A stretch of 64,000 nt of DNA from Pseudomonas sp. ADAK18 (GTDB lineage Bacteria > Pseudomonadota > Gammaproteobacteria > Pseudomonadales > Pseudomonadaceae), in contig NZ_CP052859.1 of assembly GCF_012935695.1 (NCBI RefSeq), positions 4,567,001 through 4,631,000 of the forward strand, given 5' to 3'. The translations under genes and the position numbers were made by a program. The notes beneath the pieces were generated by a model. That model did no database searches. It was not told the origin of the DNA and worked only from the letters and a program-made list of their open reading frames with translations. This document shows positions 36,074-45,535 of the stretch, in pieces (within the stretch, counting starts at the first letter, position 1; each line of letters starts with the position of its first letter).

Positions 36074-36444
36074 GGTCGATTTCCGTCCAGTCAGTTGGTG
36101 AATCCCGCACGACCTGTGTCTTCGGCTTACGCCGACTGTCGCCCTTTCTCAAGCTAGTAGCGTTATGGGGTTTTCGCCATCTCGATCACCGTTGCCGAAG
36201 GAATTAGCACTTCGCTTATAGAGCTGTTTGGAATAATCATTATTCCAATACCAAAACTCACCCTCCTACCGACACTCCCCATAACACCTGCTATAAAAAC
36301 CGAGCGCTCTTACACAGAAAACCACATTAACGCTCACCCCATGTAGAAATTATCTGGAACTTGTAACAAGTATGTTTCGGCAATTGCACAATTCAAAGCT
36401 TGAAGACTAAAGTCCGCCCTCTTCAACTAGTTACTTACAGGTTA
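36074..36444. other. AT-rich divergent intergenic region
   Basis: These 370 bases have no gene and are visibly AT-rich compared with the rest. They separate two unknown divergent genes and contain the Fur-box-like palindrome at 36228-36248. No repeat or RNA gene is recognisable. Confidence 0.5.
36228..36248. promoter_or_regulatory. Fur-box-like perfect palindrome
   Basis: TTGGAATAAT-C-ATTATTCCAA: 10-base perfect arms around one base. Aligned with the 19-base Fur consensus GATAATGATAATCATTATC, the window 36226-36244 matches at 13 positions. It could also be the site of another dimeric regulator. Confidence 0.45.
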
Positions 36445-36795
36445 ATGTTATCTATGAGAGCCATTTCCAAATCCCTGGAAAAGTTACTGTCGGACATTTA
36501 TGAAGATGGCGACGTGTCGATGGAGGAGTTCAAGTCCCTACAGGCCGAGTCAGATCGCCGCTGGGAGGCCGTAGTCCATGAACTGGGGCCAAACAACACA
36601 TTGCTGACGTTTCAAAGTTCCATGGATGTAGCCCTGCACTTGTTGCACCTGAGCGTGAGTCATATCAAGAATCAGGAGCTGACTGACGTGGGCGAAGCAA
36701 TCGTCAAGGATGCCATTGTTGCGCAAGTTGAAGCCGTACGCGTGGGAGCAGAACTTTCGTTAAAGCAACTTCGGGTAGGGCCGAACAGCCTTTAA
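36445..36795 (+). CDS. Small helical protein, unknown
   Basis: Not recognised. It has 116 residues from ATG 36445. Alternatives are ATG 36454 or an upstream TTG at 36400, and none has a strong ribosome-binding site. The sequence looks soluble and mostly alpha-helical (AISKSLEKLLSDIYEDGDVS, MEEFKSLQAESDRRWEAVVH), with no membrane segment, signal peptide or known motif. The gene is AT-rich at its 5' end, unlike core genes nearby. It converges on prfC and shares a bidirectional terminator with it. Coding is supported by an uninterrupted frame with normal amino-acid composition. Confidence 0.6.
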   Translation: MLSMRAISKSLEKLLSDIYEDGDVSMEEFKSLQAESDRRWEAVVHELGPNNTLLTFQSSMDVALHLLHLSVSHIKNQELTDVGEAIVKDAIVAQVEAVRVGAELSLKQLRVGPNSL

Positions 36796-36813
36796 TTCAA
36801 TAGTTATCCGCCA

Positions 36814-36850
36814 CAAAAAAGGGCGAAGCCATCACAGCTTCGCCCTTTCT
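36814..36850. terminator. Bidirectional terminator between the unknown gene and prfC
   Basis: AAAGGGCGAAGC/GCTTCGCCCTTT stem with A run before and T-rich sequence after. Confidence 0.85.
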
Positions 36851-36864
36851 ATTACCGCCAGACC

Positions 36865-38448
<1,584 letters not shown>

Positions 38449-38776
38449 GGGAAATCGCCTGGCAGGTGAGTCAAAAAAGGGCGGCGAGTATAGCGTAAAC
38501 CCGGGGTGCCGGACCACCGTTCACCCAGTTAGGGGTGGCTAAAAGCTCCCAAGTGTGGAACCTTTTAAAAGGTGGAGGCGTCCACTCTCCTGTTACAGCA
38601 TTCGTACCAGGGGCTGAAAAATCAGCAAGTTAGCCTGACGAGGCTGCGCTCATAGCTCGACCTCATGCCGTTTTGCCGGCATTGGCGAGCTGCTTTTCGC
38701 GACCACATTTGCCGACAGCCAGGAATGGCATTGCCGCTCGGGAATGTGCTCGCCGACTGAAATAAGGAGTCCGCCT
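38449..38776. other. Divergent intergenic region prfC / osmoprotectant transporter
   Basis: The 328 bases contain a 14-base perfect palindrome ACCTTTTAAAAGGT (38560-38573) and a small hairpin ATGCCG-TTTTGC-CGGCAT (38664-38682). Both prfC and the transporter operon must be transcribed from here. I could not place promoters with confidence and see no gene. Confidence 0.45.
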
Positions 38777-39493
38777 GTGGCTATTCGCTATGGCAAAGGG
38801 CTGATAGGAGGAGCGGTTGTCGTCGCTCTCCTGGCCCTGCTGGTCCATTGGATTGGCATCAACACGATCGAACTGTACCGCGACGATTTGTTGTTTTACC
38901 TGCAAGCTCACCTGATTCTTGTCCTTGTCTCCATGCTTGCCGCCCTGATTGTGGGCATCCCCGCCGGTATTCTGCTCAGCCGACCGAACATGGTCGGGCG
39001 CGCAGAACGCTTCATGCAGATCTTCAACATCGGCAACACCGTCCCTCCCCTGGCCGTCCTGGCCATCGCCCTCGGCGTGCTCGGCATTGGCAGCGGCCCT
39101 GCGATCTTCGCCCTGTTCCTCGCCTCCTTGCTGCCCATCGTGCGCAACACCTATGAAGGACTGAAAAACGTCCAGAGTTCCTTGAAAGAAGCCGCTGTCG
39201 GCATCGGCATGACCCCGCGCCAAGTGCTGTTTCGCGTGGAGTTGCCCAACGCCGTGCCGATCATCATCGGTGGTGTGCGCGTGGCCCTGGCGATCAACGT
39301 CGGTACCGCGCCCCTGGCGTTCCTGATCGGCGCCAACAGCCTGGGCAGCCTGATCTTCCCTGGCATCGCCCTGAACAATCAGCCGCAACTGCTGCTCGGC
39401 GCCGCGTGTACCGCGCTGCTGGCCTTGCTGCTCGACGGTCTGGTGACCATGGCCAGCCGCCTCTGGCTGGAACGCGGGTTACGTCCGTCTTAA
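38777..39493 (+). CDS. Osmoprotectant ABC transporter permease 1 (OpuCB/YehW type)
   Basis: This permease has 238 residues from GTG 38777, with AAGGAG 8 bases upstream. It has five or six hydrophobic segments and the BPD_transp_1 core: ARLL-type start, NIGNTVPPLAVLAIALGVLG, and the EAA loop NVQSSLKEAAVGIGMTPRQ followed by LFRVELPNAVPIIIGGVRVA. Paired with a second permease, a periplasmic protein and a CBS-bearing ATPase, it forms an OpuC/OsmU-type transporter for glycine betaine, choline-derived or similar compounds. First gene of a four-gene operon. Confidence 0.87.
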   Translation: MAIRYGKGLIGGAVVVALLALLVHWIGINTIELYRDDLLFYLQAHLILVLVSMLAALIVGIPAGILLSRPNMVGRAERFMQIFNIGNTVPPLAVLAIALGVLGIGSGPAIFALFLASLLPIVRNTYEGLKNVQSSLKEAAVGIGMTPRQVLFRVELPNAVPIIIGGVRVALAINVGTAPLAFLIGANSLGSLIFPGIALNNQPQLLLGAACTALLALLLDGLVTMASRLWLERGLRPS

Positions 39494-39513
39494 GGCTTGG
39501 CAAAGGAATTCAC

Positions 39514-40407
39514 ATGAAAAAACTGACTTTGATATTGAGTTGCGTCCTGCTGTTCGCAGGAATTGCGCAAGCCGCTGAAAAACCGGTCATCCGCATCGGC
39601 GCCCGGGTGTTCACCGAACAAACCCTGCTGGCCGAAATCACCTCCCAATACCTGCGCACCAAGGGCTATGACACCCGTGTGACCGGTGGCTTGGGCAGCA
39701 ACCTGGCGCGCAGTGCCCAAGAGAGCGGGCAACTGGACCTGATCTGGGAATACACCGGCGTGTCGCTGGTGGCCTACAACCATGTCGACGAGAAGCTCGA
39801 CAGTGAACAGTCCTACGCTCGGGTCAAAGAACTCGACGCGAAGAAAGGCCTGGTCTGGCTGTCACCGTCGAAGTTCAGCAACACCTACGCCCTGTCCCTG
39901 CCGGAGAACGTGGCCAAGGAATACCCGCAGATCAACACCATCAGCGACCTGACCAAGGCCCTGGCCGAGGACACTAAGGATAACCGCCTGGTGGCCCTGG
40001 ACACCGAGTTCGCCAACCGTTCCGACGGCATGGCCGGCATGGTCAAGCTGTACGGCATGAACCTGACCCGCAAAAACACCCGGCAGATGGACGCAGGCCT
40101 GGTCTACACCGCCCTGCGTAATGGCCAAGTGTTTGCTGGCCTGGTCTACACCACCGACGGGCGCCTCAACGCCTTCAAATTGAAGCTGCTGGAAGACGAC
40201 AAGCATTACTTCCCGGACTACACCGCCGCGCCCGTAGTGCGTCAGGTTTATCTCGACGCACACCCGCAACTGGCCGCAGAGCTTGCGCCGCTGGCCGCGT
40301 TGTTCGACGACGCAACCATGCGCCAACTCAACGCGCGGGTGGATGTCGACCATGAAAGCCCATCCGCCGTTGCCGCAGACTTCCTGCGCCAACACCCACT
40401 CAACTAA
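39514..40407 (+). CDS. Osmoprotectant ABC transporter substrate-binding protein (OpuCC/YehZ type)
   Basis: This is a 297-residue OpuAC-like periplasmic protein. Start ATG 39514 follows AAAGGAATT. Signal peptide LTLILSCVLLFAGIAQA, without a lipobox Cys. The mature protein opens with KPVIRIGARVFTEQTLLAEI and has TRVTGGLGSNLARSAQESGQ and LDLIWEYTGVSLVAYNH, typical of the type in which aromatic residues cage a quaternary ammonium group. Ligand identity is inferred from family only. Confidence 0.88.
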   Translation: MKKLTLILSCVLLFAGIAQAAEKPVIRIGARVFTEQTLLAEITSQYLRTKGYDTRVTGGLGSNLARSAQESGQLDLIWEYTGVSLVAYNHVDEKLDSEQSYARVKELDAKKGLVWLSPSKFSNTYALSLPENVAKEYPQINTISDLTKALAEDTKDNRLVALDTEFANRSDGMAGMVKLYGMNLTRKNTRQMDAGLVYTALRNGQVFAGLVYTTDGRLNAFKLKLLEDDKHYFPDYTAAPVVRQVYLDAHPQLAAELAPLAALFDDATMRQLNARVDVDHESPSAVAADFLRQHPLN

Positions 40408-40416
40408 GGAGAAGAC

Positions 40417-41070
40417 ATGGAATTCCTGAACGCCTTCTCCCATCTTGATTGGGCACTCGTCCTGCAACTGACTTGGCAGCACATCACCCTGGTCGGTATC
40501 GCAGTCATCCTGGCCATCGTTGTTGGCGTGCCGCTGGGCGTGCTGATGACCCGCTTCCCGACACTCGCCGGCCCACTGCAAGCCAGCGCCACGGTACTGC
40601 TCACCGTACCGTCCATCGCCTTGTTCGGCCTGCTGCTGCCGTTTTATTCCAAGTTCGGCCAGGGCCTGGGGCCGATGCCGGCGATCACCGCCGTGTTCCT
40701 CTACTCCCTGCTGCCCATCATGCGTAACACCTACCTGGCCCTGACCGGCGTGGAACCGGGTATTCGCGAAGCCGCCCGTGGCATTGGCATGACCTTCGGC
40801 CAGCGCCTGCGCATGGTCGAGCTGCCCATCGCCGTGCCGGTGATCCTCGCCGGTGTGCGCACCGCCGTGGTGATGAACATTGGCGTCATGACCATCGCCG
40901 CCACCATCGGCGCCGGCGGTCTGGGTGTACTTATTCTGGCTTCCATCAGCCGCAGCGACATGTCGATGCTGATCGTTGGCGCCGTGCTGGTCAGTCTCCT
41001 GGCCATCTTCGCCGACCTGCTTCTGCAATGGCTGCAACGCACGCTGACTCCAAAAGGACTGCTCAAATGA
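40417..41070 (+). CDS. Osmoprotectant ABC transporter permease 2 (OpuCD/YehY type)
   Basis: 217 residues with five or six predicted helices and the same core pattern as permease 1 (TVPSIALFGLLLPF, LTGVEPGIREAARGIGMTFG, MVELPIAVPVILAGVRTAVV). It starts with a good AAGGAG site 9 bases after the binding-protein stop. Its stop overlaps the ATPase start (ATGA), indicating coupling. Confidence 0.88.
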   Translation: MEFLNAFSHLDWALVLQLTWQHITLVGIAVILAIVVGVPLGVLMTRFPTLAGPLQASATVLLTVPSIALFGLLLPFYSKFGQGLGPMPAITAVFLYSLLPIMRNTYLALTGVEPGIREAARGIGMTFGQRLRMVELPIAVPVILAGVRTAVVMNIGVMTIAATIGAGGLGVLILASISRSDMSMLIVGAVLVSLLAIFADLLLQWLQRTLTPKGLLK

Positions 41071-42224
41071 TCGAACTTCAAAACCTGACCAAGACCTTTC
41101 AAAGCAACGGCAAGACCATCACCGCCGTTGATTCCGTGAGCCTGACCGTCAACGAAGGCGAAATTTGCGTATTCCTCGGCCCGTCGGGCTGCGGTAAAAG
41201 CACCACGCTGAAGATGATCAACCGCCTGATCAAACCCACCTCGGGCAAGATCCTGATCAACGGCGAAGACACCACCGACCTCGACGAAGTGACCCTGCGC
41301 CGCAACATCGGCTATGTGATCCAGCAGATTGGCTTGTTCCCCAACATGACCATCGAGGAAAACATCGTGGTCGTGCCCAAGCTACTGGGCTGGGACAAGC
41401 AGAGATGCCATGACCGTGCCCGTGAATTGATGAGCATGATCAAGCTCGAACCCAAGCAGTACCTGCACCGCTACCCGCGGGAACTGTCCGGTGGCCAACA
41501 ACAGCGCATCGGCGTGATCCGCGCCCTGGCGGCTGATGCGCCATTGCTGTTGATGGATGAGCCGTTTGGCGCGGTCGACCCGATCAACCGCGAGATGATC
41601 CAGAACGAGTTCTTCGAGATGCAGCGCGCGCTGAACAAGACGGTGATCATGGTCAGCCACGACATCGACGAAGCCATCAAGCTGGGTGACAAGATCGCCA
41701 TCTTCCGCGCCGGCAAGCTGCTGCAGATCGACCATCCGGACACCTTGCTGGCACACCCTGCCGACGAGTTCGTCAGCAACTTTGTTGGCCAGGACAGCAC
41801 CCTCAAGCGCCTGCTGTTGGTAAAGGCCGAAGATGCGGCGGACAACGCACCGTCCGTCAGCCCGGAAACCCCGGTGGCGGATGCCCTGGAGTTGATGGAC
41901 GAACATGACCGTCGCTATGTGGTGGTCACCTGTGCCGAGAACAAGGCGCTGGGTTATGTGCGACGTCGCGACCTGCACCGTCAGACCGGTACCTGCGGGC
42001 AATACCTGCGAGAATTCAACGCCACGGCGGCGTACGACGAGCATTTGCGCATCCTGTTGTCGCGGATGTACGAGTTCAACCGCTCGTGGTTGCCGGTGAT
42101 GGATGCGGAGCGGGTGTTCCTGGGGGAAGTGACCCAGGAATCAATTGCCGAGTACCTGAGTTCCGGTAAGTCGCGTGGGGGCAAGACCAGCATCGTGTCG
42201 CCCGCCGAAACTGCGTTGGCCTGA
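41067..42224 (+). CDS. Osmoprotectant ABC transporter ATPase with CBS domains (OpuCA/YehX type)
   Basis: 385 residues from ATG 41067. The N-terminal ATPase (1-240) has Walker A FLGPSGCGKSTTLKMI, signature LSGGQQQRIGVIRAL, Walker B LLLMDEPFGAVDP and the switch His in MVSHDIDEA. The C-terminal part (about 260-370) is a CBS pair (TPVADALELMDEHDRRYVVV and LLSRMYEFNRSWLPVMD). In characterised OpuA/OpuC systems this gates transport by ionic strength or nucleotide. It is the last gene of the operon; a REPIN follows. Confidence 0.9.
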   Translation: MIELQNLTKTFQSNGKTITAVDSVSLTVNEGEICVFLGPSGCGKSTTLKMINRLIKPTSGKILINGEDTTDLDEVTLRRNIGYVIQQIGLFPNMTIEENIVVVPKLLGWDKQRCHDRARELMSMIKLEPKQYLHRYPRELSGGQQQRIGVIRALAADAPLLLMDEPFGAVDPINREMIQNEFFEMQRALNKTVIMVSHDIDEAIKLGDKIAIFRAGKLLQIDHPDTLLAHPADEFVSNFVGQDSTLKRLLLVKAEDAADNAPSVSPETPVADALELMDEHDRRYVVVTCAENKALGYVRRRDLHRQTGTCGQYLREFNATAAYDEHLRILLSRMYEFNRSWLPVMDAERVFLGEVTQESIAEYLSSGKSRGGKTSIVSPAETALA

Positions 42225-42233
42225 TAGATCGCT

Positions 42234-42316
42234 ATCGCAGGCAAGCCAGCTCCCACATTGAATTGCATTCATCTGTTGGAATGCATTCCCCTGTGGGAGC
42301 CGGGCTTGCCCGCGAT
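42234..42316. repeat. REPIN, family B, arms in outward order
   Basis: ATCGCAGGCAAGCCAGCTCC ... GGAGCCGGGCTTGCCCGCGAT, the same units as 10676-10764, with an inner GCATTC/GAATGC pair. Confidence 0.85.
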
Positions 42317-42440
42317 GAATGCGCCGCAAATCCCGCTGAATTGCCCCATCCGGGGAACATCAATCCGTCATCCCCGTCAGTTACATAAGTAGCTGCACGG
42401 CACCACACGACGAACGCGTGCAAAAACGCGACATTTTTAG

Positions 42441-42469
42441 TTGATCTAAAGCCCCTCACGTCCTAAAGT
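42441..42469 (+). promoter_or_regulatory. Sigma70-like promoter upstream of the speC leader
   Basis: TTGATC (42441-42446), a 17-base spacer, then TAAAGT (42464-42469). It is about 200 bases upstream of the decarboxylase start and about 60 bases upstream of the terminator-like hairpin at 42531. Predicted from consensus only. Confidence 0.5.
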
Positions 42470-42475
42470 TCGCGC

Positions 42476-42567
42476 CGAACGTCCATGCTGGAAACGATCC
42501 ATCCGGCTCAAGTACTGACGACGAGACAGCAAGGCCAAGGGAAGCGGTTGATCCCATGGCCTTTTTG
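42476..42567 (+). ncRNA. Candidate small RNA or attenuated leader upstream of speC
   Basis: A promoter-like pair would start transcription near 42476. The hairpin AAGGCCAAGGG/CCCATGGCCTT (42531-42563) followed by TTTTTGC would end it near 42567, giving about 90 nt. No good reading frame lies inside. It could be a free small RNA or a leader that regulates decarboxylase expression by termination. I cannot name an Rfam family. Confidence 0.4.
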
Positions 42568-42671
42568 CTTTCGGCGACATGCCTTGGGAAGTAGGCGAAC
42601 CAAAGTGGGGATACGGAGGACGTTCATTTGCACCCATTGATCAATCTAGTTTGCCAGTAGGAGTTCCCAGC

Positions 42672-43835
42672 ATGTCGATCCAGGTCGAAGACTATTACGC
42701 GCGCGAAACCTTCCAGAAAATGAAGGCCTTCGCCGACACGCAAGAAACCCCGTTCGTGGTGATCGACACCGCGATGATCAGCAAGGCCTATGACGACCTG
42801 CGCGCCGGTTTCGAATTCGCCAAAGTCTATTACGCGGTCAAGGCCAACCCGGCCGTCGAAATCATCGACCTGCTGAAAGACAAAGGCTCCAGCTTCGACA
42901 TCGCCTCGATCTACGAGTTGGACAAGGTGATGGACCGTGGCGTCAGCGCCGACCGTATCAGCTACGGCAACACCATCAAGAAATCCAAGGACATTCGCTA
43001 CTTCTATGAGAAGGGCGTGCGCCTGTTCTCCACCGACTCCGAAGCCGACTTGCGCAACATCGCCAAGGCCGCGCCGGGCTCGAAAGTCTATGTGCGGATC
43101 CTCACCGAAGGTTCGACCACCGCTGACTGGCCTCTGTCGCGTAAATTCGGCTGCCAGACCGACATGGCCATGGACCTGCTGATCCTCGCCCGCGACCTGG
43201 GCCTGGTGCCGTACGGCATCTCGTTCCACGTGGGTTCGCAACAGCGTGATATCAGCGTGTGGGACGCGGCGATTGCCAAGGTCAAAGTGATCTTCGAGCG
43301 TCTGAAAGAAGAAGACGGCATCCACCTGAAGCTGATCAACATGGGCGGTGGCTTCCCGGCCAACTACATCACCCGCACCAACAGCCTGGAAACCTACGCC
43401 GAAGAAATCATCCGTTTCCTCAAGGAAGACTTCGGTGACGACCTGCCGGAAATCATCCTGGAGCCGGGCCGTTCGTTGATCGCCAACGCCGGGATCCTGG
43501 TCAGTGAAGTGGTGTTGGTCGCACGTAAATCGCGTACCGCCGTCGAGCGTTGGGTGTACACGGATGTGGGCAAATTCTCCGGCCTGATCGAAACCATGGA
43601 CGAAGCCATCAAGTTCCCGATCTGGACCGAGAAGAAAGGCGAGATGGAAGAAGTGGTCATCGCCGGCCCAACCTGCGACAGCGCCGACATCATGTATGAA
43701 AACTACAAGTACGGGCTGCCGCTGAACCTGGCAATTGGTGATCGTTTGTACTGGTTGTCCACCGGTGCGTACACCACCAGTTACAGCGCTGTTGAATTCA
43801 ATGGTTTCCCACCGTTGAAATCGTTCTACCTGTAA
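42672..43835 (+). CDS. speC: Ornithine/lysine decarboxylase, fold III (SpeC-like)
   Basis: This PLP-dependent decarboxylase is predicted to make putrescine from ornithine. It has 387 residues from ATG 42672 and is of the eukaryotic-like alanine-racemase-fold group used by Pseudomonas, not the large E. coli type. The PLP Lys is Lys57 in YYAVKANPAVEI. Further marks are FHVGSQQRD, MGGGFPANY, EPGRSLIANAG and the substrate-site Cys/Asp in GPTCDSADIMYENY. Lysine cannot be excluded as a substrate. A 340-base leader precedes it and a bidirectional terminator follows. Confidence 0.92.
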   Translation: MSIQVEDYYARETFQKMKAFADTQETPFVVIDTAMISKAYDDLRAGFEFAKVYYAVKANPAVEIIDLLKDKGSSFDIASIYELDKVMDRGVSADRISYGNTIKKSKDIRYFYEKGVRLFSTDSEADLRNIAKAAPGSKVYVRILTEGSTTADWPLSRKFGCQTDMAMDLLILARDLGLVPYGISFHVGSQQRDISVWDAAIAKVKVIFERLKEEDGIHLKLINMGGGFPANYITRTNSLETYAEEIIRFLKEDFGDDLPEIILEPGRSLIANAGILVSEVVLVARKSRTAVERWVYTDVGKFSGLIETMDEAIKFPIWTEKKGEMEEVVIAGPTCDSADIMYENYKYGLPLNLAIGDRLYWLSTGAYTTSYSAVEFNGFPPLKSFYL

Positions 43836-43852
43836 CGCAGGCAGCAATAAGC

Positions 43853-43884
43853 AAAAGCCCATGACGCGTCATGGGCTTTTTTTT
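43853..43884. terminator. Bidirectional terminator between speC and the Sel1 gene
   Basis: AAAAGCCCATGACG/CGTCATGGGCTTTT with T run after and A-rich sequence before. Confidence 0.88.
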
Positions 43885-43887
43885 GCA

Positions 43888-44637
43888 TCATGAAAGTGCT
43901 GCTGCGCGCGCCTGATAAGCCAATGCCATCGCCTTGATCTGAGGGTCATCGGCGCTCTGCAAGGCCACCTGTGCCACCCGCAAAAACTTCAGATTCCCGC
44001 CTGCCAGCGCCTTGCGCAGCCACTCCAGTGCAGCCTCGGTCTGGCCTTGATCCGCCAACACCGCCGCATAGCTGAACTGCCCGCGAAAATCCCCGCCGAT
44101 GGCTGATTGTCGATACCACTCAACCGCCGCGTTTAAATCCTGTGGGCAGAATTGCCCCTCTTCCAGATAACGCCCCAGCAGGTTCATCGACTTGGCGTGC
44201 CCCAGTTCTGCCGCCTGTCGGTAACACGTCAGCGCTTGCAGCTGATTGCAAGCCACACCCCGACCAGTCGCCAGCAGGTTCGCGTAGTTGTACAAACCCC
44301 AATCCAGCCCGGCTTCTGCCGCCAAGCGATATTCCCGAGCGGCCGCACCGGCATTCGCGTCGCAACCCCAGCCATGCTCAAAACACCGACCCGCCATATT
44401 GCGCGCCATCAGGTGACCGCCTTGGGCCGCAATCTGGAACCAGCGCAGTGCCAGGGCCTCGTCGCGCTCGATACCGCGCCCTTCCAGCAGGATCTGCCCG
44501 AGCAGCGCCTGGGCATCGATCACGCCCTCTTTCGCGGCGATCAGGATCGCCTGGGCGGCGCGAACCGGGGATTCGTCGAGCATCGCTCGCAGTTGCTCGC
44601 CGTCCAGCACTTCTTCACGGCGCAGATGAAAGCCCAT
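43888..44637 (-). CDS. Sel1-repeat (TPR-like) protein of the piu locus
   Basis: 249 residues made mostly of Sel1-like helical repeats (about 36-residue period). Examples are AQALLGQILLEGRGIERDEA, LALRWFQIAAQGGHLMARNM, WGLYNYANLLATGRGVACNQ and MNLLGRYLEEG. No signal peptide, so probably a cytoplasmic scaffold. It follows piuC by 2 bases on the same strand, so the two are co-transcribed. The same pair stands beside piuA in P. aeruginosa. The role is unknown; an iron-linked one is suggested by context only. Confidence 0.85.
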   Translation of the reverse strand: MGFHLRREEVLDGEQLRAMLDESPVRAAQAILIAAKEGVIDAQALLGQILLEGRGIERDEALALRWFQIAAQGGHLMARNMAGRCFEHGWGCDANAGAAAREYRLAAEAGLDWGLYNYANLLATGRGVACNQLQALTCYRQAAELGHAKSMNLLGRYLEEGQFCPQDLNAAVEWYRQSAIGGDFRGQFSYAAVLADQGQTEAALEWLRKALAGGNLKFLRVAQVALQSADDPQIKAMALAYQARAAALS

Positions 44638-44639
44638 GG

Positions 44640-45320
44640 TCAGACCTCGACCCAGCGGCGCAACAAGTTGTGGTAGGTGCCGGTGAGTTGGATCAGCGCC
44701 GGGTGGTCGGGCACGTCTGCGGTCAGTTGCTGAATCGCGCCGTCCATTTCAAACAACAGGGTGCGCTGGCTGTCTTCACGCACCAGGCTCTGGGTCCAGA
44801 AAAACGAGGCGTAGCGAGTACCACGGGTGACGGCGTTGACCTTATGCAGGCTGGAGCCTGGGTACAACACCATGTCCCCAGCCGGCAACTTGACCCGCTG
44901 CAGACCGAAGGTGTCCTGGATCTCAAGCTCGCCACCGTCGTAGTCGTCGGGGTCGCTGAAAAACAGCGTGGATGAAAGGTCGGTGCGTACCCGCTCGTGG
45001 CTGCCCTTGGGCTGGCGCACGGCGTTGTCGATATGGAAGTCGAAACTGCCTCCAGCGGTGTAGCAATTAAGCAGAGGCGGAAAGACTTTGTGCGGTAACG
45101 CCGCTGACATAAACAACGGATTTTTCCACAGGCGTTCCAGCATCGCTGCACCGATTTCCTGCGCCAATGGGTGACCTTCCGGCAGTTGCAGGTTGTGCTT
45201 GGCCTTGGCCGACTGATGCCCGGCGGTGATTTTCCCATCGGCCCAATCGGCCTGCTCCAGGGCTTCGCGGATGCGCAGCACTTCCTCGCGAGAGAACAGG
45301 CCGGGAATGTGCAGCAACAT
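44640..45320 (-). CDS. piuC: PKHD-type Fe(II)/2-oxoglutarate dioxygenase PiuC (YbiX family)
   Basis: 226 residues from ATG 45320 ([17 protein letters not shown]). The iron ligands are the HxD in [10 protein letters not shown] (about 96-98) and a distal His in [13 protein letters not shown], with the 2-oxoglutarate-binding Arg nearby. The family lies next to catecholate-siderophore or piuA-type receptor genes and is iron-repressed. It affects entry of siderophore-drug conjugates, but its hydroxylation substrate is not established. An in-frame start 10 codons upstream is possible. Divergent from piuA. Confidence 0.92.
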   Translation of the reverse strand: MLLHIPGLFSREEVLRIREALEQADWADGKITAGHQSAKAKHNLQLPEGHPLAQEIGAAMLERLWKNPLFMSAALPHKVFPPLLNCYTAGGSFDFHIDNAVRQPKGSHERVRTDLSSTLFFSDPDDYDGGELEIQDTFGLQRVKLPAGDMVLYPGSSLHKVNAVTRGTRYASFFWTQSLVREDSQRTLLFEMDGAIQQLTADVPDHPALIQLTGTYHNLLRRWVEV

Positions 45321-45535
45321 GGGGCAATACCTGGGGCAGAGGGATGCCAATGGTATTGATTCTTATTGAATGTGTAAAACACTGTTCTGCACCGGTGACG
45401 AACGAGAATGCAAAAACCGTAAGGCAAAAGTGTAAAGAATGTAAATTCAGTGCGAATAGTAATGTATCGCAATTGATAGAAATACTTGTTCACCCTATAT
45501 TCCGCGGCTTCACATCCTTGGGGAAAGGACACGTC
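45321..45535. promoter_or_regulatory. Divergent piuC/piuA promoter region with weak Fur-box-like site
   Basis: This is an AT-rich gap. GGTATTGATTCTTATTGAA (45352-45370) matches 11 of 19 positions of the Fur consensus. Iron control of piuA/piuC is known in P. aeruginosa; the site here is inference. Confidence 0.4.

Noticed and set aside
42579..42671. Extension of speC to an upstream ATG
   Set aside because: The extra 31 codons lie just beyond the terminator-like hairpin and are not family-like; ATG 42672 matches the usual N-terminus.
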